Positions 1-8,879 of a stretch of DNA of 62,236 nucleotides are shown piece by piece. The first letter of the stretch is position 1. The number at the start of each line of letters is the position of its first letter. The notes below the pieces were generated by a model. It was not told the origin of the DNA and made no database searches. It saw only the letters and a program-made list of their open reading frames with translations. Source of the DNA: Betaproteobacteria bacterium (lineage in GTDB: Bacteria > Pseudomonadota > Gammaproteobacteria > Burkholderiales > Thiobacillaceae); assembly GCA_016873935.1 (NCBI GenBank), contig VGVT01000012.1, positions 1 to 62,236 on the forward strand. The letters are read 5' to 3'. The position numbers and the translations under genes are program-made.

Positions 1-104
1 GCGTCCTGCACCTGCAGCCGCATTTGCGAAATCCAGCGTTCGTCGGCCTCCGCGCGATCGGCCTGCATCGTGCTGGTGAGCTGGTCGCGGATCGGTTCGA
101 TCAT
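1..104 (-). CDS. Frame continuing from fliK, partial (possible FliK C-terminal part)
   Basis: This frame is open from an ATG at 104 to the window edge (34 codons). The ATG overlaps the fliK stop as ATGA. The visible residues, including ADERWISQMRLQVQDA, resemble the stretch just before the conserved C-terminal domain of FliK, which the upstream frame lacks. It is either the rest of FliK after a frame break or a separate, translationally coupled gene. Too little is visible to decide. Confidence 0.4.
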   Translation of the reverse strand, partial: MIEPIRDQLTSTMQADRAEADERWISQMRLQVQD

Positions 105-724
105 GCAGGGTTTGCCGGTCTGGTCAGCCCATCGGCGGGGTAGCGTGACAGGTCTGCCCGGGTCTTCGCGGTTTCCGGCAGTCCAGTGGCCGATGCTGGC
201 GCGGGGTGCGCTGTTGCGAACTGTTGCGGCGTGTCCTCCGCGGCGATCTGCGCGGATGCGCGCGATGACTTACCCTGCAGGCTTGCGGACTGCGGCACGG
301 CCGCCCCGGGAGTAGCGGGAACCGGGCCGGTGAACGATGCGACAGGTGCTTGCCCGGACGCCGCAGCCGCCGGCTGACCGTTCATGGCCGCGGCCAAGGC
401 GGGATGGGCGGCGGGATGAGCGGCGGGATAGGCAGCGGGATCGAGGACGGCATCGATGGCCACCTCGCTGGCCACTGCCTGGGCCGGCAGGTCGCTGGCA
501 AGTTCGCTCGCGAACAGTGCATTGCCTCCGGCCGCGGACTCGACGCCGACACTCAGCGGCAGCGCGGCCTCCACCCCGTTCGCATCACCCGCCGGCGCCA
601 TGCGCGCTGCAAGCACGGCAAAGAACGAAGCGGCGGTCTTGCCGCCCTGCCCCGCCACACCGGGATCGAGCTTGCCGGCCGCCACACCGGCGGCCGCATC
701 CAATACCGTCGAAACATCGACCAT
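101..724 (-). CDS. fliK: Flagellar hook-length control protein FliK, N-terminal part
   Basis: A 207-aa protein rich in Ala, Pro and Gly, as the poorly conserved N-terminal part of FliK usually is, encoded just downstream of fliJ. FliK is the exported ruler that sets hook length and switches export from hook to filament subunits. The ATG at 724 is chosen because GGAGGA lies a few bases upstream; an in-frame TTG lies further up. The conserved C-terminal domain is missing because the frame stops at 101, and the next frame continues with plausible FliK sequence. A frameshift, natural or from assembly, is likely. The identification rests on composition and on the neighbour fliJ, since the diagnostic domain is not in this frame. 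Confidence 0.6.
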   Translation of the reverse strand: MVDVSTVLDAAAGVAAGKLDPGVAGQGGKTAASFFAVLAARMAPAGDANGVEAALPLSVGVESAAGGNALFASELASDLPAQAVASEVAIDAVLDPAAYPAAHPAAHPALAAAMNGQPAAAASGQAPVASFTGPVPATPGAAVPQSASLQGKSSRASAQIAAEDTPQQFATAHPAPASATGLPETAKTRADLSRYPADGLTRPANPA

Positions 725-773
725 GTCTTCCTCCGTGCCACTATGAGGAAGCTTAAGCAAGCACCGTGCCGTC

Positions 774-1229
774 TCAGATCATGGAACCGCCGTCCCGATG
801 CAGATGTCGGCGCAGGGCGGTTTCGTCGGTCAGGCGCTGTTCGCGTTTCTCCTGGCGCGCGTTTTCCCGGTGCTGATGGCGCGTGGCCAGGGTTTCATAG
901 GCTTTCACCTTGCGCCGCAGGGCGAGCCAGTTGTCGAGGGCGGTGCGCCAATTGCCCTCGGCCTTGTCCACCTCTCCGGCCTGATGCGCGATGGCGGTGT
1001 CCAGTTTGCCGAGAAAGACGTGAAAATCACGCAGCAGATGGATGTCCATGCCGCGCGCGCCACCGCCGGTGAGGCGCTGCTGATAGTCCAGCTTGTATTC
1101 GCGCAGTTCTTGCAGACGCTGCTGCGCGGCTTCCACCCGGCGCTTCAGGATGCGCAGCAGGCGTTCGCCCGCATCCATGCGATGGCGGGCGTGATCGAGC
1201 AGGGATTGCAGCGGGAAAGGCTGGGCCAT
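774..1229 (-). CDS. fliJ: Flagellar export chaperone FliJ
   Basis: A 151-aa, strongly charged, almost entirely helical protein, typical of FliJ (about 145-150 aa). FliJ is the coiled-coil stalk that couples the FliI ATPase to the FlhA export gate of the flagellar type III apparatus. It starts MAQPFPLQSLLDHARHRMD, the usual FliJ opening in which a short segment leads into a long antiparallel coiled coil. The gene is followed about 50 bases later by fliK, the normal fliJ-fliK order, and it ends the visible flagellar operon. Confidence 0.85.
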   Translation of the reverse strand: MAQPFPLQSLLDHARHRMDAGERLLRILKRRVEAAQQRLQELREYKLDYQQRLTGGGARGMDIHLLRDFHVFLGKLDTAIAHQAGEVDKAEGNWRTALDNWLALRRKVKAYETLATRHQHRENARQEKREQRLTDETALRRHLHRDGGSMI

Positions 1230-1263
1230 GCGGCGACCGCCGTTGGGCTGGTGGCGCCGCCGA

Positions 1264-1446
1264 TCAGGCGACTTCCTCGGTTTCCTGCAGACGCCGGGCT
1301 TCTTCCTCCAGCATGACCGGGATGCCGTCGCGGATGGGGAAGGCCAGGCGATCCGCCTTGCAGATCAGTTCCCGCGCCTCTTTGTGATACACCAGAGGCC
1401 CCTTGCAGACGGGGCAGACGAGGATTTCAAGCAGTTTGGGGTCCAT
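1264..1446 (-). CDS. Trm112-family small zinc-ribbon protein (YcaR-like)
   Basis: A 60-aa protein beginning [18 protein letters not shown], with the single CPVC pair and the ending [11 protein letters not shown] typical of the bacterial YcaR/Trm112 family. In bacteria this family normally follows lpxK, as here, overlapping its end by about 20 bases. Eukaryotic Trm112 activates methyltransferases; the bacterial role is not well defined. The usual next gene, kdsB, is absent; fliJ follows instead. Confidence 0.85.
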   Translation of the reverse strand: MDPKLLEILVCPVCKGPLVYHKEARELICKADRLAFPIRDGIPVMLEEEARRLQETEEVA

Positions 1447-2440
1447 GGCGGGCCTTCATGACATTCGACAGCAGGGTATTTAGTCCCGCCTCAACCTCGG
1501 CGTCAACCGAAAGAAACCAGTCATCCGGCCGGGCGAGGGCAGCGCATTTCACCGCGTCCTTTTCCGTCATCAGCAGCGTGCCGGCGGGCAAATCGGCGGC
1601 GGCATAGGGATGATGATCGGGAAAGGCGTGCGCCTCGATGTCGAGGCCGAGTTCGCGCAGGCGCTCGAAGAAACGCGCTGGATCGCCGATGCCGGCCAAT
1701 GCGTGCAGCTTGCGCACGCCGAAATGGGCGGCGTCGACCACCCGCGCGGGATCGGCGAGATTGACGAATTCGGTGCCGCGCAAAGCCATGGCGAAGGTGG
1801 GTACGGGCAAGCCGCTCATACCGCCGCCGTTGACCACCACCGCATCCACTTCGGCCAGGCGGGCAAGCGGTTCGCGCAGGGGACCGGCGGGCAACAGGCG
1901 AGCGTTGCCGAAGGCACGCCGACCATCGACGACGACGATCTCCATGTCGCGCGCCAGGGCCAGATGCTGCAGACCGTCATCGGCCAGCAGCACATCCACT
2001 TCCGGATGCCGGGCCAGCAATCGCCGCCCGGCCTCGCCCCGGGCGCGCCCCACCCAGACCGGGCAGACGGCGCGGCGCGCCAGCAGCACGGGCTCATCCC
2101 CCACCAGGGCGGGATCGCTGGCGGCGGACACCGGCATGGGTTCGCGCGCGGTGCCGCCATATCCCCGGCTGATCAGACCGGGCCGGTATCCGGCCCGCCG
2201 CAGCCAGTCCACCAGGGCCAGCACCAGGGGGGTTTTGCCGGCACCGCCGACGGTGAGGTTGCCGACGACGATGACGGGTACCGGCAGGCGCACGGCCTTG
2301 AGCAGGCCGAGGCGGTAGAGACGGCGGCGCAGCGCCACCAGCGCCCCGAACAGCAGACTCAGGGGATACAGGCCGAGCAGCAGCGTACGCGCCCATCCCG
2401 GACCCTGGCCGTGCCACGCGCGCGTGAGCGCCTGGCTCAA
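1427..2440 (-). CDS. lpxK: Tetraacyldisaccharide 4'-kinase LpxK
   Basis: A 337-aa inner-membrane-associated kinase that phosphorylates the 4' position of the tetraacyldisaccharide lipid A precursor to make lipid IVA. A membrane anchor lies around residues 18-35, followed by the P-loop VGGAGKT at residues 64-70; the length fits the family. It starts with TTG, which overlaps the exbD stop as TTGA, so the two are translationally coupled. The order exbB-exbD-lpxK-ycaR is common in betaproteobacteria. Confidence 0.93.
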   Translation of the reverse strand: MSQALTRAWHGQGPGWARTLLLGLYPLSLLFGALVALRRRLYRLGLLKAVRLPVPVIVVGNLTVGGAGKTPLVLALVDWLRRAGYRPGLISRGYGGTAREPMPVSAASDPALVGDEPVLLARRAVCPVWVGRARGEAGRRLLARHPEVDVLLADDGLQHLALARDMEIVVVDGRRAFGNARLLPAGPLREPLARLAEVDAVVVNGGGMSGLPVPTFAMALRGTEFVNLADPARVVDAAHFGVRKLHALAGIGDPARFFERLRELGLDIEAHAFPDHHPYAAADLPAGTLLMTEKDAVKCAALARPDDWFLSVDAEVEAGLNTLLSNVMKARHGPQTA

Positions 2441-2862
2441 GGCTGTTCGGCGGGAGAGATATGGGTGACGAAGGTCACCCGCGGGTAACCGGCGCGGCGC
2501 GCGGCATCCATCACCCGTATCACCGCCTGGTGCGTGGCGTGGGCATCGGCGGCGATGACGATGACCGGGTCCGCCTGCCCGCCGGCCGCCGCTTTCAACG
2601 CGTCGACCAAGGCTTCCACGCCGCCGGCCGGCACCGGCGCGCCGGCTATGTTGTAACCACCCTGCTGGTCGACGCCGACGTTGATCTGGGTGGGCACTTC
2701 CTTGGGACTTTCGCCCTCGGCCTCGGGCAGGTTGATCTGCAACTCGGCGAAGCGCGCGTAGGTGGTGGTGACCGCCAGAAAGATGAGGATCACCAGCAGC
2801 ACGTCGATCAACGGAATGAGGTTGATCTCCGGCTCGTCACGGCGCAGGTGGCGAAAATGCAT
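2437..2862 (-). CDS. exbD: ExbD/TolR-family biopolymer transport protein
   Basis: A 141-aa protein with a short cytoplasmic start, one membrane helix around residues 17-37 that carries the conserved Asp (LIPLIDVLLVILIFL), and a periplasmic domain. The family uses proton flow through an ExbB/TolQ partner to energise outer-membrane processes. It starts at the ATG overlapping the exbB stop (TAATG). Because a separate tolQR pair lies at 50.4-51.5 kb, this copy is called ExbD. Its position beside lpxK suggests an envelope-related role rather than siderophore uptake, but no receptor is nearby. Confidence 0.85.
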   Translation of the reverse strand: MHFRHLRRDEPEINLIPLIDVLLVILIFLAVTTTYARFAELQINLPEAEGESPKEVPTQINVGVDQQGGYNIAGAPVPAGGVEALVDALKAAAGGQADPVIVIAADAHATHQAVIRVMDAARRAGYPRVTFVTHISPAEQP

Positions 2863-3467
2863 TACTTGCGCTCGCCGTGCAGGATCTCCACCAGACGCAC
2901 GGCGTTCTGCTCCATCTCGACCAGGTAGGCGTCGACCCGTCCGCGGAAGAAGCGGTAAAAGATCATGCTGGGAATGGCCACGATGATGCCGAAGGCGGTG
3001 TTGTACAGGGCCACCGAGATGCCGTGCGCGAGCGCCGCGGGATTGCCGCCGGTGGGCGACTGCGCGCCGAAGATCTCGATCATGCCCACCACCGTGCCGA
3101 GCAGGCCGAGCAGAGGCGCGACGGTGGCGATGGTGCCGAGGGACAGGAGGAAGCGCTCGAGATCGTGGGCCACGGCGCGACCGGTCTCCTCCAGCGACTC
3201 CTTCATCACCTCGCGCGAGTTGTGCAGGTTGCGGATGCCCACGGCGAGGATGCGCCCGAGCGGCGAGCCCTCGGCGAGGCCGCGCACAAGGTCGGGATTG
3301 GGTCCATGCTGGCGCAGGTTGTTCAGGGCCTGTTCGAGCAGGCCCTCGGGGATCACCTGGGTGCGACGCAGGGTATAGAGACGCTCGAAGATGATGGCCA
3401 GGGCCAGGATCGACGCAATGATCAAAGGCCAGATCGGCCATCCCGCTGCTTCGATGAGGGCTAACAC
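2862..3467 (-). CDS. exbB: ExbB/TolQ-family proton channel protein
   Basis: A 201-aa protein with an N-terminal membrane helix (residues 8-26), a cytoplasmic loop, and two further helices containing the family signature VAPLLGLLGTVVGMIEIF. It forms the stator channel with the following exbD, whose ATG overlaps this stop. The start is GTG at 3467, since no in-frame ATG precedes the first helix. A credible promoter lies at 3501-3529, divergent from pcnB. Confidence 0.87.
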   Translation of the reverse strand: MLALIEAAGWPIWPLIIASILALAIIFERLYTLRRTQVIPEGLLEQALNNLRQHGPNPDLVRGLAEGSPLGRILAVGIRNLHNSREVMKESLEETGRAVAHDLERFLLSLGTIATVAPLLGLLGTVVGMIEIFGAQSPTGGNPAALAHGISVALYNTAFGIIVAIPSMIFYRFFRGRVDAYLVEMEQNAVRLVEILHGERK

Positions 3468-3500
3468 TCCCTATATCCCCTTGCGCTGAAAACTCGCGGT

Positions 3501-3529
3501 ACTGTAGCCCCTGCGGACCCCGCGGGCAA
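3501..3529 (-). promoter_or_regulatory. Sigma-70-type promoter for exbB-exbD-lpxK
   Basis: On the minus strand a TTGCCC box and a TACAGT box are separated by exactly 17 bases, about 35 bases upstream of the exbB start codon. It lies back to back with the pcnB promoter. Confidence 0.6.
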
Positions 3530-3553
3530 GCCGAAAGACCATGCCCCTGCGTG

Positions 3554-3559
3554 TATAAT
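3554..3559 (+). promoter_or_regulatory. -10 box of the pcnB promoter
   Basis: A perfect TATAAT about 58 bases upstream of the pcnB ATG. No good -35 is visible at 16-18 bases. It likely drives the pcnB-folK-dgk-panBC run. Confidence 0.5.
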
Positions 3560-3616
3560 GCCCGCCGCTTCGGAGAACCTTCCCACCCCCATGACCGCTC
3601 CCCCGTGCCGGCAGCC

Positions 3617-4972
3617 ATGATCCGCCGGCTCATCGACAAGGTACTCGGCAGAAAAACGGCGCCGGGTCCGCGCATCCTTCCCCTTGAGGACCACGGCATC
3701 CGGCGCGAGCAGGTGCCTTCCTGCGCCCTGCGCACCACCCGCGCCCTACGCGAGGCTGGCTACACCGCCTTCGTCGTCGGCGGCGCGGTGCGCGATCTGC
3801 TTCTGGGCCGCGAGCCCAAGGATTTCGACGTCGCCACCGACGCCAGGCCGGAGGAGGTCAAGCGGGTGTTCCGCCGCGCCCGCCTGATCGGCCGCCGCTT
3901 CCAGATCGTCCACGTCTATTGCGGCGCCGACCTCATCGAAGTCACCACCTTCCGCGCCGCGACGCCCCAGGTCGAGGACGAGGAGGACGAGTCCCGTGTC
4001 ACCGCCGAGGACGGCATGCTGCTGCGCGACAACGTCTTCGGCAGCCAGGAGGAGGACGCCGCCCGCCGCGACTTCACCATCAACGCCCTGTATTACGACC
4101 CGGAGCGGCAGGAGGTCTGGGATTGGCATGACGGCGTCGAGGACGCCCGCCGCAAGGTGCTGCGCATGATCGGCGACCCCGCGCGCAGGTTCCGCGAGGA
4201 CCCGGTGCGCATGCTGCGCGCCGCCCGCTTCGCCGCCAGACTGGATTTCCACATCGACCCCGCTACGCGCGCGCCTATCGCAGAACTGGCGCCGATGCTG
4301 GAACGCATTCCCGCCTCGCGCCTGTTCGACGAGATGATGAAGCTGCTGCTCTCCGGCCATGCCGAGCGGGGCGTGCGGCAGTTGCGCGCCGAGGGCCTGC
4401 ATCACGGCATCCTACCCATGCTCGACGCCATCCTCGACGACGCCGAGCGGCAGGCCTTCCTGCACGCCGCCCTGCACGACACCGACGAACGCGTGCGGCA
4501 CGGCCATTCCGCCTCGCCCGCCTTCATGCTGGCCTGCCTGCTCTGGTTCGACATGCGCGCGGAATGGCGCCGCAACAAGGAAACCGGCCAGAGCGCGCAA
4601 CCTGCCCTGTATGACGCCATGGACGCGGTGCTGGAGCGGCAGCGCGACGCGCTCGCCTTTCCGCGCCGCTTCGACGGCACGATCAAGGAGATCTGGGCGC
4701 TGCAGGCACGCTTCGAGCAGCGCAGCGGCGCGCGTCCCTACCGCCTGCTCGATCATCCCCGCTTCCGCGCCGGCTACGACTTCCTCCTCATCCGCGCGCG
4801 CGGCGGCGACGCCGCGCCTGAACTGGCGGACTGGTGGACGCGTTTCCAGGACGCCGACAAGGATACCCAGGCCGGCATGCTGCTGCCGGCCACCGCCGGC
4901 GAAGGCAAGCGCCGGCGCCGACGTCGCCCGGGTGCGAAGAAGGACGACGCGGTCGAGGTCAAGCTTGCCTGA
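3617..4972 (+). CDS. pcnB: Poly(A) polymerase I PcnB
   Basis: A 451-aa nucleotidyltransferase that adds 3' poly(A) tails to RNA and promotes decay. The class II signature FVVGGAVRDLLLG lies at residues 52-64 and the catalytic Asp pair DFDVAT at 69-74. A tRNA-nucleotidyltransferase-like head follows, and the basic tail (GKRRRRRRPGAKK) is typical of PcnB and likely binds RNA. The ATG at 3617 gives the normal opening MIRRLIDKVLG; the upstream in-frame extension includes promoter sequence. The stop overlaps the folK start. Genuine CCA-adding enzymes lack such an Arg-rich tail. Confidence 0.92.
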   Translation: MIRRLIDKVLGRKTAPGPRILPLEDHGIRREQVPSCALRTTRALREAGYTAFVVGGAVRDLLLGREPKDFDVATDARPEEVKRVFRRARLIGRRFQIVHVYCGADLIEVTTFRAATPQVEDEEDESRVTAEDGMLLRDNVFGSQEEDAARRDFTINALYYDPERQEVWDWHDGVEDARRKVLRMIGDPARRFREDPVRMLRAARFAARLDFHIDPATRAPIAELAPMLERIPASRLFDEMMKLLLSGHAERGVRQLRAEGLHHGILPMLDAILDDAERQAFLHAALHDTDERVRHGHSASPAFMLACLLWFDMRAEWRRNKETGQSAQPALYDAMDAVLERQRDALAFPRRFDGTIKEIWALQARFEQRSGARPYRLLDHPRFRAGYDFLLIRARGGDAAPELADWWTRFQDADKDTQAGMLLPATAGEGKRRRRRRPGAKKDDAVEVKLA

Positions 4973-5474
4973 CATCGCCGCCTACGTGGCGCTGGGCGCC
5001 AATCTGGACAACCCCGTCGAGCAGGTGGAACTGGCCATGGCCGAACTGGGCCGCCTGCCGGACAGCCGCCTGTTCGCGTGTTCCGCGCTGTACCGTTCGA
5101 CGCCGGTGGGCTACGTCGAACAACCCGACTTCATCAACGCCGTCGCCGGCCTGCGCACCCGCCTGTCGCCGCGCGCGCTGATGTCCGCCCTGCTGGAAAT
5201 CGAGACCCGCCACGGCCGCGATCGCGTGTTCAAGAACGCGCCGCGCACCCTGGATCTCGATCTGCTGCTGTATGACGGCCTCGTCATGCACGAACCCGGC
5301 CTCACCCTGCCGCATCCGCGTATGGCTGCACGCGCCTTCGTCATCGCCCCGCTGGCCGAGATCGCGCCGGATGTCCTCGTGCCCGGCTGTGGCCGCGCCG
5401 CCGACTGCCTCGCCGGCCTTTCCCTGGACGGTGTCGAGCGCCTGCCCGCCGAAGGCCTGCGGGCCGTGCGCTGA
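4965..5474 (+). CDS. folK: HPPK, folate pyrophosphokinase FolK
   Basis: A 169-aa enzyme transferring pyrophosphate from ATP to 6-hydroxymethyl-7,8-dihydropterin in folate synthesis. The opening AYVALGANLDNP and the Mg-binding signature APRTLDLDLLLYD are both present, as is the LPHPRMAARAFVIAPLAEIA block. The best start is TTG at 4965, overlapping the end of pcnB by 8 bases; no ATG lies before the conserved AYVALG. The pcnB-folK pair is conserved in beta- and gammaproteobacteria. Confidence 0.92.
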   Translation: MPDIAAYVALGANLDNPVEQVELAMAELGRLPDSRLFACSALYRSTPVGYVEQPDFINAVAGLRTRLSPRALMSALLEIETRHGRDRVFKNAPRTLDLDLLLYDGLVMHEPGLTLPHPRMAARAFVIAPLAEIAPDVLVPGCGRAADCLAGLSLDGVERLPAEGLRAVR

Positions 5475-5498
5475 CCGCCTATTTCAGCAGGAGACAGG

Positions 5499-6137
5499 AT
5501 GCTCGGCCGCTTCCGCCACATCGTCGTGGAAGGCCCCATCGGCGCCGGCAAGACCAGTCTGGCGCGCCGGCTGGCGGCCCACATGGGGGCGGAACTGGTG
5601 CTGGAGAGTCCCGACGAGAACCCCTTCCTGGCCCGCTTCTACGAGGACCGTCGGCGCCACGCCCTGCCCGCGCAACTGTTCTTTCTGGTCTCGCGCGTCG
5701 AGCAGGCGCGGCGCCTCAGCCAGGGCGAACTGTTCTCGCCATCGACGGTGGCGGATTTCATGCTGGAGAAGGATCCCCTGTTCGCCCGCCTCAACCTCGA
5801 CGATGCCGAATACCGTCTCTACCGCCAGCTTTACGAAGGTCTCAGTCCCCAGGCCGCGTCGCCCGATCTGGTGGTCTACCTGCAGGCCGCTCCCGCCGTC
5901 CTCATGGAGCGCGTGAAGAAGCGCGGCCGCGCCTACGAGCGCCAGCTGGGCGAGGCCTATCTCGCCGATCTGGCCAGGGTCTACAGCGACTTCTTCTATC
6001 ATTACGAAGGCGCGCCGCTGCTCACCGTCAACAGCGAGCATCTGAACTTCGCCGAGCGGGACGAGGACTTCGCGCTGCTCGCGCAACGCATCCAGGACAT
6101 GCGCGGCGCGCGGGAATTCTTCAACCTGGGTAGCTGA
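5499..6137 (+). CDS. Deoxynucleoside kinase (dGK/dAK family)
   Basis: A 212-aa salvage kinase that phosphorylates deoxynucleosides with ATP. The P-loop GPIGAGKT is at residues 12-19, followed by the family features ENPFLARFYED and the lid-like KKRGRAYER. AGGAGACAGG precedes the ATG. It sits between folK and panB, the position this gene usually holds in betaproteobacteria. The preferred base cannot be read from the sequence. Confidence 0.85.
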   Translation: MLGRFRHIVVEGPIGAGKTSLARRLAAHMGAELVLESPDENPFLARFYEDRRRHALPAQLFFLVSRVEQARRLSQGELFSPSTVADFMLEKDPLFARLNLDDAEYRLYRQLYEGLSPQAASPDLVVYLQAAPAVLMERVKKRGRAYERQLGEAYLADLARVYSDFFYHYEGAPLLTVNSEHLNFAERDEDFALLAQRIQDMRGAREFFNLGS

Positions 6138-6152
6138 AACGAGGAGGCCCGC

Positions 6153-6935
6153 ATGTTCCTTCCCCAACTCCTGGCCCGCGCCGAACAGGGCGAAAAGCTC
6201 TGCGTGCTGACCTGTTACGACGCCAGCTTTGCCCGCGTCCTCGTCGACAACGGCATCGACGTGCTGCTGGTGGGCGATTCCCTGGGCATGACCGTGCAGG
6301 GCCATGCCACCACCCTGCCCGTCACCCTGGAGCAGATGGCCTACCACACCGAGGCGGTGGCGCGCGGCGTCGCCGGCAAGGCCTTCGTGGTGGCCGACCT
6401 GCCCTTCGGCGCCTACCAGAAAAGCCCCGCCCAGGCCTTCGACGCGTCCGCCCGGCTGATGGCCGCCGGCGCCAACATGGTCAAGCTCGAAGGCGGCGCG
6501 GTCATGCTGGAGACGGTGCACTTCCTGACCCGGCGCGGCATCCCGGTGTGCGGCCACCTCGGCCTGCTGCCGCAGTCCGTCAACGCCACCGGCTACCGTG
6601 CCCAGGCGCGGGAGGCCGGCGCCGCCGCGCAACTGTCGCGCGACGCCGCCGACCTGGAAGCCGCCGGCGCCGGCATGCTGGTGCTGGAATCCATCCCCTC
6701 CGCCCTGGCCGAGGCGGTCAGCCGGCAACTCGCCATGCCCACCATCGGCATCGGCGCCGGTCCCGGCTGCGACGGCCAGGTCCTGGTCTTGCAGGACCTG
6801 CTCGGCCTGACCGCGAAACCGCCGCGCTTCGCCCGCGACTTCATGCGCGGCGCCGGCGACATCGCCGCCGCCATCCGCGCCTACGTGGCGGCGGTGAAAA
6901 CCGGTGAATTTCCCGGCCCGGAACACGCCTTCTGA
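6153..6935 (+). CDS. panB: 3-methyl-2-oxobutanoate hydroxymethyltransferase PanB
   Basis: A 260-aa enzyme that makes ketopantoate from 2-oxoisovalerate and methylene-THF, the first committed step to pantothenate and CoA. The signatures [34 protein letters not shown] and [15 protein letters not shown] are intact. Its stop overlaps the panC start (TGATG), so the pair is coupled. Its substrate comes from the valine pathway encoded at 39-43 kb. Confidence 0.95.
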   Translation: MFLPQLLARAEQGEKLCVLTCYDASFARVLVDNGIDVLLVGDSLGMTVQGHATTLPVTLEQMAYHTEAVARGVAGKAFVVADLPFGAYQKSPAQAFDASARLMAAGANMVKLEGGAVMLETVHFLTRRGIPVCGHLGLLPQSVNATGYRAQAREAGAAAQLSRDAADLEAAGAGMLVLESIPSALAEAVSRQLAMPTIGIGAGPGCDGQVLVLQDLLGLTAKPPRFARDFMRGAGDIAAAIRAYVAAVKTGEFPGPEHAF

Positions 6936-7756
6936 TGCGCCTGATCCATAGCATCGCCGAACTGCGCGAGTCCCTCGCCGGCGAGCGCGAAAGCGCCTTC
7001 GTGCCCACCATGGGCAACCTGCACGCGGGCCACGTCGGCCTGGCCCGGATCGCCGCGCGCCACGGCCGGCCGGTGGTGGCCAGCATCTTCGTCAATCCGC
7101 TGCAATTCGGAGCCGGTGAGGACTTCGCGCGCTATCCCCGCACCCTCCATGCCGACTGTGAAAAGCTGGCTGCGGTGGGCACCGACATCGTCTTCGCGCC
7201 GGACCTCGACGAAATGTACGCGGAACCCCAGACCTTCACGGTGCGACCGCCCCTGGCGGACGAACTCTGCGGCGCGCACCGGCCCGGCCATTTCGAGGGG
7301 GTGGCCACCGTGGTGCTGAAGCTGTTCAACATGGTCCAGCCCCGCTACGCGGTGTTCGGCAAGAAGGACTACCAGCAACTCTTCATCCTCAAGGGCATGG
7401 TGCGCCAGTTCAATCTGCCCATCGTCATGCTGGAAGCGGAAACCGAGCGGGCCGCCGACGGCCTCGCCCTGTCCTCCCGCAACGGTTATCTGTCGGCGGC
7501 GGAGCGCGCCGAGGCGCCGCGCCTCTACCGCCTGTTGCGCGCCGCCGCCGAACGCGTCGGCGCCGGCGCGCGCGACTTCGCCGGGATCGAGGCGGAGGCC
7601 ACGCAGGCACTGGCCCGTCACGGCTGGGCGGTCGATTACGTCGCCGTGCGCAGCCGCGCCAGCCTGCTGCCGCCGCGGCCGGATGAACATGAACTGGTCA
7701 TCCTCGCCGCCGCCCGCCTGGGCGCAACCCGGCTGATCGACAACATCGAGTGCTGA
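6935..7756 (+). CDS. panC: Pantothenate synthetase PanC
   Basis: A 273-aa ATP-dependent ligase joining pantoate and beta-alanine. The nucleotide-binding motif appears as [10 protein letters not shown] (usually MGALHEGH), and the catalytic stretch FGKKDYQQL and the SSRNGYLS block are present. It starts at the ATG overlapping the panB stop. It completes the panBC pair; panD, which provides beta-alanine, follows after a 118-base gap with its own promoter. Confidence 0.95.
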   Translation: MRLIHSIAELRESLAGERESAFVPTMGNLHAGHVGLARIAARHGRPVVASIFVNPLQFGAGEDFARYPRTLHADCEKLAAVGTDIVFAPDLDEMYAEPQTFTVRPPLADELCGAHRPGHFEGVATVVLKLFNMVQPRYAVFGKKDYQQLFILKGMVRQFNLPIVMLEAETERAADGLALSSRNGYLSAAERAEAPRLYRLLRAAAERVGAGARDFAGIEAEATQALARHGWAVDYVAVRSRASLLPPRPDEHELVILAAARLGATRLIDNIEC

Positions 7757-7813
7757 GTCACTGCGCGGCAGCCCGCCATGTCCGACTAGGTCATTCATAC
7801 CCCGCCCGCATTT

Positions 7814-7842
7814 TCTTGTGCACTGCAAAATCGAGCTATAAT
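7814..7842 (+). promoter_or_regulatory. Promoter upstream of panD
   Basis: A perfect TATAAT at 7837-7842, 32 bases before the panD ATG. The best -35 at 17 bases is TCTTGT, a weak match. The AT-rich stretch stands out in the panC-panD gap. Confidence 0.5.
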
Positions 7843-7874
7843 CGCAGCCCGTTTGTCCGTACCCCGTCATCGCC

Positions 7875-8255
7875 ATGCAACGCACACTGCTCAAGTCCAA
7901 GCTGCACCGCGTTCGTGTCTCCGCCTCCGAGCTGGAATACGAGGGTTCCTGCGCCATCGACGAGAACCTGCTGGATGCCGCGGACATCCGGGAATACGAG
8001 CGCATCGAGATCTACAACGTCAACAACGGCGAGCGTTTCGCCACCTACGCCATCCGCGGCCAGCGCGGCTCCGGCATGATCTCGGTGAACGGCGCCGCGG
8101 CGCGCAAGGCGGCGGTCGGCGACATCCTCATCATCGCCAGCTACGCCACCTACAACGAGATCGAGTTGGCCCAGTTCGAGCCAACCCTGGTGTACGTGGA
8201 CGAGAAGAACCGCATCAAGCGCGTCGGCGCCCAGATTCCCGCGCAAGCGGCCTGA
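7875..8255 (+). CDS. panD: Aspartate 1-decarboxylase PanD
   Basis: A 126-aa pyruvoyl enzyme that makes beta-alanine from aspartate. It is made as a proenzyme cut between Gly24 and Ser25; the site is visible in YEGSCAID. The length, the SKLHRVRV opening and the NGAAARKA block match the family. It has its own promoter and converges on ampD with no obvious terminator in the 48-base gap. Confidence 0.95.
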   Translation: MQRTLLKSKLHRVRVSASELEYEGSCAIDENLLDAADIREYERIEIYNVNNGERFATYAIRGQRGSGMISVNGAAARKAAVGDILIIASYATYNEIELAQFEPTLVYVDEKNRIKRVGAQIPAQAA

Positions 8256-8303
8256 ATCCCCCCACTTCGGCTTCCAGCGCTGCCGGCCACCCGGCGGCGG
8301 GAC

Positions 8304-8879
8304 TCAGGGCGACGGCGCGGGCGGCCAAGCCACCCGTTTCCAGTCGAAATGCGGCCCGGGATCGGTCTTGCGGCCGGGCGCGATGTCCGCGTGGCCGGCC
8401 AATCCCTCGATGGCATAGTGCCCGGCGAGAACCGCCAGCAAACGGTTCAGGACGGCGTACTGGGCATCGGCGAACGGCTGCTCGTCGGTGCCTTCCAGTT
8501 CGACGCCGATGGAGAAGTCGTTGCAGCGCTCACGCCCCCGCCAGCTCGACGCGCCGGCATGCCAGGCGCGCAGGGCGCAGGGCACGAACTGCACCAGTTC
8601 GCCGTCGCGGCGGATGAAGAAATGGGCCGACACACGCAGGTCGCGGATCGCCGCGTAATAGGGGTGTGCGTCGGCATCGAGACGGTTGGTGAACAGCTCA
8701 TCGACGCCGGAACCGCCGAATTCGCCGGGCGGCAGACTGATGTTGTGGATCACCACCAGGCGGATGTCCTCGCCCTCCGGACGCGCGTCGCAATTGGCGG
8801 AAGGCAGCCGCCGCGCGCCTTCAAGCCAGCCTTCCCGATCCAGGCGCGGCAGGCCGCCCGGCACCCCGGTCCGACTCAT
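8304..8879 (-). CDS. ampD: 1,6-anhydro-N-acetylmuramyl-L-alanine amidase AmpD
   Basis: A 191-aa cytoplasmic zinc amidase of cell-wall recycling. The zinc-ligand regions VIHNISLPPG, FSIGVELEGTD and GHADIAPGRKTDPGPHFDW are present, and there is no signal peptide. The ATG at 8879 overlaps the stop of the upstream thioredoxin-like gene (ATGA). In other bacteria loss of AmpD raises muropeptides and can induce ampC; no ampR or ampC is nearby. Confidence 0.93.
   Translation of the reverse strand: MSRTGVPGGLPRLDREGWLEGARRLPSANCDARPEGEDIRLVVIHNISLPPGEFGGSGVDELFTNRLDADAHPYYAAIRDLRVSAHFFIRRDGELVQFVPCALRAWHAGASSWRGRERCNDFSIGVELEGTDEQPFADAQYAVLNRLLAVLAGHYAIEGLAGHADIAPGRKTDPGPHFDWKRVAWPPAPSP

Noticed and set aside
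2437-3738. A long open frame that appears to fuse ExbD to 290 extra residues
   Set aside because: The extra part is antiparallel-free noise over exbB in another frame. The ExbD start at 2862 overlaps the exbB stop exactly.
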